NCBI RefSeq assembly: GCF_002266285.1 | Contig: NZ_NPMS01000001.1 | Coordinates: forward strand, 1-64,000 | Origin: Virgibacillus indicus | GTDB lineage: Bacteria; Bacillota; Bacilli; Bacillales; Amphibacillaceae | DNA: 64,000 nt | Direction of reading: 5' to 3' | Part shown: one piece after another, positions 61,525 through 64,000 of the stretch | Layout of the letters: every line of letters begins with the position of its first letter | Numbering within the stretch: the first letter of the stretch is position 1 | The notes under the pieces: model-generated | What the model was told of the DNA's origin: nothing | The model's database searches: none | Seen by the model: only the letters and a program-made list of their open reading frames with translations | Program-made: the position numbers and the translations under genes

Positions 61525-63918
61525 ATGTTCCATTATTCAAATCTAATTTTTAAAATGGATGTCGATAATGAAACTCCTGAACAACTAGAAAACACGTTGA
61601 GACGAGGGACTAAAATACATTTTTTTACATATGATCCAATTGATTCGATAAGTGAAAATACTTTTTTGAAAAAGGCTATTAAGGAACAGATGCTTTTTCT
61701 ATACGAAGTGAAGTTCAATGATTCTTTAAATCAAGATTTTATTTATTATGATGGAACAATACCGGAAACTGAATTAACACTTTTAAGTGAGAATGCTGTT
61801 TATTTCAACAAAGACCAATTTATAATTGAACACGCCCCTCTCCAGGAGAATATCAGTGTATCTGCTGGTGCTGGAACTGGTAAAACAACTGTTATGATAA
61901 ATAGAATTCTTTATTTAAAAACAAATATACCTAATCTATCATTCTCAGAAATTGGCCTTGTGACTTTTACGAATAAAGCAGCCTTAAACATGCGGGAAAA
62001 GTTAATTAATAAACTTAAAGTATATTTCGACTTTACCAAGGATTTGAAATACCTTAATTGGATACAGGAATTAAAAAACATGACAATTGGCACAATCCAT
62101 GCTTTTGCTGAAAGAATTCTTCACTTAAACAAAGAAATGCTGTTTGAATATAGGGAAGTACATATCAGTCAGTTCAGATATAAAAGAAGAAAAATAATAG
62201 AAGAGGTAATAGACGATTTTAATTTGAATTATCCCGATCTGTTTAGGAAATTTAAATATATTGAACAATACCGGATTATTCAATCAGTAGAAAATATAAT
62301 TGATCAAATTAGCAATTTCTCTATACCTGTGGAGAGAATTGTTCAAATGAACTTTGGTAAATCAGAAGATGATTCTCATATATTATACGATATATTAGTA
62401 AAAGAAACTTGTATGCGTTTAGAGGACTACAAAAATGATTCTAATTCTATGGATGTCAATGATTTAATAATTGCTCTGGATAGAGTTATGAATAGAGAAG
62501 AAAATTATATCATTCCATTTAAATATCTTTTTATTGATGAATTTCAGGATACAGACCGGATTCAGACAAAGTTTTTTGCATATTTGGCAAACCGCTTTTC
62601 TCTATATCTATTTGTGGTAGGAGATGTGAAACAGAGTATTTATCGATTTAGGGGAGCTGATTACACCGCTTTTCGACAACTAGCCAGCCAGACTGTGATT
62701 CCTCAAGAGTATTTTTTACAAAAAAATTATCGTACTGATACTAAACTTCTAAACAATTTAAATAGTATTTTTGCAGTTTGGCCAAAGTACGTTGATGCCT
62801 TCAGGTTCAACGACACAGATCAACTATTAAGTGGATTTGATTCAAAAGAATCGGATGAAACCAATTTTATCAGTAAAAAATTTCAAACAAGTATTGGCCG
62901 AGTAAATTTTCTCAAAGAAATTGAAAATACGGATACAGCAGTATTGTTAAGGACAAATAAAGAAGTAACTGACTTCTCTATTTTTTGTGAAGAAAATAAT
63001 ATTTTTCACAGTTCTGAGCAGGATGGTAATTTTTATCGATCGGTTCCGGTGAGAGAATTTTACCAGTTATTGAGAAGGTTCACACGTCCAAATAACTGGA
63101 AAAATAGATACACATTACACTTATCCTCATATGGTGATAGGGTTCTTGAAATAGAAAAGCTTCTAGCTGATTTTTCAACGGAAAAAACCTCTCACAATTT
63201 ATTAATGGAGTTAGATACGAAGTTTAGCAATTTCGAAGAACGATTTAATAGAATGTCACCATTTAAAGTGTTTCAAGAAATAATTGAAAATGTGGATCCC
63301 GCGACTGTATATGCACAAAGATTTTCTGTCAATAAGAGTGAGAAAAACCAGTATACTGATAAGCAAGTGAAACTTTTAAGACTTGAATATCAAATGAATT
63401 TAAATCAACTGTTGTATCAGTTGAAGAAAGAATTGAAAGACAATATACCAAGCTTGTTTAAGATTGAAAAATTATTATCAATTAAAATGCAGACAGATAA
63501 AACAATGTCAACAATTCATGAAGTTGATCCAGATATCAATAGATTATCAATAATGACAGTCCATAAAGCAAAAGGGCTTGAGTTTGATCAAGTTTACTTA
63601 CCTGAAACAAAAAAACTCTTTATAAGTTCCATTCAAACAGATGTAATTGTGAATCAGGATTCTATTGGTTATAAAGCTTATATCAATAAAGGGAAAACTT
63701 ACACAAATGATATATATAAGAAATTGAACAAAGAAGAACGGCTAGAAAATATCGGAGAAGAAACAAGACTATTGTATGTTGCTTTAACCCGTGCAAAGAA
63801 AGCAATATTTGCAGAGGCACCTATTGAGACAAATAGTCATACTGTTAAAAATTGGAGTGATTTAATTGCAAAAGGATTCTCAGAAACCTCAAGTTACGAA
63901 ACCTTATTTTCCGATTAA
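61525..63918 (+). CDS. UvrD/Rep-type (SF1A) ATP-dependent helicase
   Basis: A 797-residue helicase. After ~105 N-terminal residues of unknown type come all SF1A motifs: Q-motif/Walker A VSAGAGTGKTT (~112-122), TFTNKAALNMREKL (Ia), LFIDEFQDTD (II), GDVKQSIYRFRGA (III), NYRTDT (IV), MTVHKAKGLEFDQVYLP (V) and RLLYVALTRAKK (VI). The ATG at 61525 follows AAAGGAGATTTCC. The N-terminal extension and the overlap with a following gene separate it from housekeeping PcrA. It might belong to a two-gene DNA-repair or phage-defence module (inference). Confidence 0.88.
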   Translation: MFHYSNLIFKMDVDNETPEQLENTLRRGTKIHFFTYDPIDSISENTFLKKAIKEQMLFLYEVKFNDSLNQDFIYYDGTIPETELTLLSENAVYFNKDQFIIEHAPLQENISVSAGAGTGKTTVMINRILYLKTNIPNLSFSEIGLVTFTNKAALNMREKLINKLKVYFDFTKDLKYLNWIQELKNMTIGTIHAFAERILHLNKEMLFEYREVHISQFRYKRRKIIEEVIDDFNLNYPDLFRKFKYIEQYRIIQSVENIIDQISNFSIPVERIVQMNFGKSEDDSHILYDILVKETCMRLEDYKNDSNSMDVNDLIIALDRVMNREENYIIPFKYLFIDEFQDTDRIQTKFFAYLANRFSLYLFVVGDVKQSIYRFRGADYTAFRQLASQTVIPQEYFLQKNYRTDTKLLNNLNSIFAVWPKYVDAFRFNDTDQLLSGFDSKESDETNFISKKFQTSIGRVNFLKEIENTDTAVLLRTNKEVTDFSIFCEENNIFHSSEQDGNFYRSVPVREFYQLLRRFTRPNNWKNRYTLHLSSYGDRVLEIEKLLADFSTEKTSHNLLMELDTKFSNFEERFNRMSPFKVFQEIIENVDPATVYAQRFSVNKSEKNQYTDKQVKLLRLEYQMNLNQLLYQLKKELKDNIPSLFKIEKLLSIKMQTDKTMSTIHEVDPDINRLSIMTVHKAKGLEFDQVYLPETKKLFISSIQTDVIVNQDSIGYKAYINKGKTYTNDIYKKLNKEERLENIGEETRLLYVALTRAKKAIFAEAPIETNSHTVKNWSDLIAKGFSETSSYETLFSD

Positions 63919-64000
63919 ATCGTATGCTTCCCTGAGAAAGTTTTTAAATCGTATAGAACATAACCATAAAGAAATTCATATATTTGGTACCAGCGGCTTA
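63866..64000 (+). CDS. Start of a gene coupled to the helicase (partial, cut by window edge)
   Basis: A frame opens with TTG at 63866, 8 nt after GGAG, and runs to the window end without a stop (45 codons: QKDSQKPQVTKPYFPIKSYA, then LRKFLNRIEHNHKEIHIFG). It overlaps the helicase 3' end by 53 bp, so the two are coupled. Too little is visible to name a family. Confidence 0.6.
   Translation, partial: MQKDSQKPQVTKPYFPIKSYASLRKFLNRIEHNHKEIHIFGTSGL

Noticed and set aside
61525..63918. Gabija GajB or AddA
   Set aside because: The protein is longer than typical GajB and lacks a GajA partner upstream. It is far shorter than AddA and lacks its nuclease domain.

Overview
The window comes from a low-GC, endospore-forming Firmicute of the family Bacillaceae, most like the halotolerant Oceanobacillus/Virgibacillus group. 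The reasons are the AT-rich sequence, strong GGAGG-type ribosome sites, frequent TTG and GTG starts, a gamma-type small acid-soluble spore protein, and blocks of genes in the same order as in Bacillus subtilis (ytfP-ytgP-ytzG; ytlP-ytlQ-ytlR; ytmP-ytzH-trmB; yojN-yojO). The species is inference.

Region 1 (1-26.6 kb) is mostly chromosomal core. It opens with the end of a ribosomal RNA operon (23S 3' end and 5S). Next come a dicarboxylate/amino-acid symporter, the lipid II flippase MurJ, an rRNA pseudouridine synthase, an RNA cyclic phosphodiesterase and a lipid kinase-like gene. trmB follows. A divergent NAD locus then has the repressor NiaR facing nadC and a two-gene TAXI-type TRAP transporter, with two matching NiaR-operator-like sites between them. 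After that come a PadR/DUF1700/DUF4097 envelope operon, a TldD/TldE protease pair, an unassigned structured RNA candidate, and a MoxR-type ATPase with its VWA partner (YojN/YojO).

Region 2 (26.7-38.7 kb) is an AT-rich accessory island bracketed by a similar sequence near 26723 and 38653. It is built like a cassette array: small single genes (membrane proteins, lipoproteins, a zinc-ribbon protein, a methyltransferase, a broken nucleotidyltransferase, a truncated acetyltransferase), mostly separated by variants of a short element with the core AAC(T/G)GGTGC followed by a hairpin. A group II intron encoding a reverse transcriptase sits inside one copy, and another copy in the same array gives the unoccupied sequence and so fixes the intron ends. 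No recombinase is encoded in the window.

Region 3 (38.9-45.6 kb) holds an ABC exporter with a divergent TetR regulator. A c-di-AMP (ydaO/yuaA) riboswitch follows, leading into a 38-residue membrane peptide, a KtrA-type potassium-channel gating subunit and a UbiB-family kinase-like protein.

Region 4 (45.8-60.5 kb) is mixed accessory and core: a lone amino-acid N-hydroxylase, a DUF899 gene of unusual composition, an ArsR/SRPBCC pair, a spore protein with DUF3892, YkuK, an S51-like peptidase, coiled-coil proteins, an MFS drug exporter, acetyltransferase and reductase genes, a cupin, and glycerol dehydrogenase.

Region 5 (60.7-64 kb) has a clear SAM-I riboswitch and terminator ahead of a small gene of unknown function, then a UvrD-like helicase whose 3' end overlaps the start of a gene cut by the window edge.

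Several repeat families are scattered through the window: a 52-bp tandem repeat near 6.4 kb, a related pair near 0.5 kb, and CCGTCCCATG-type palindromes near 20.6, 23.7, 57.0 and 59.15 kb.
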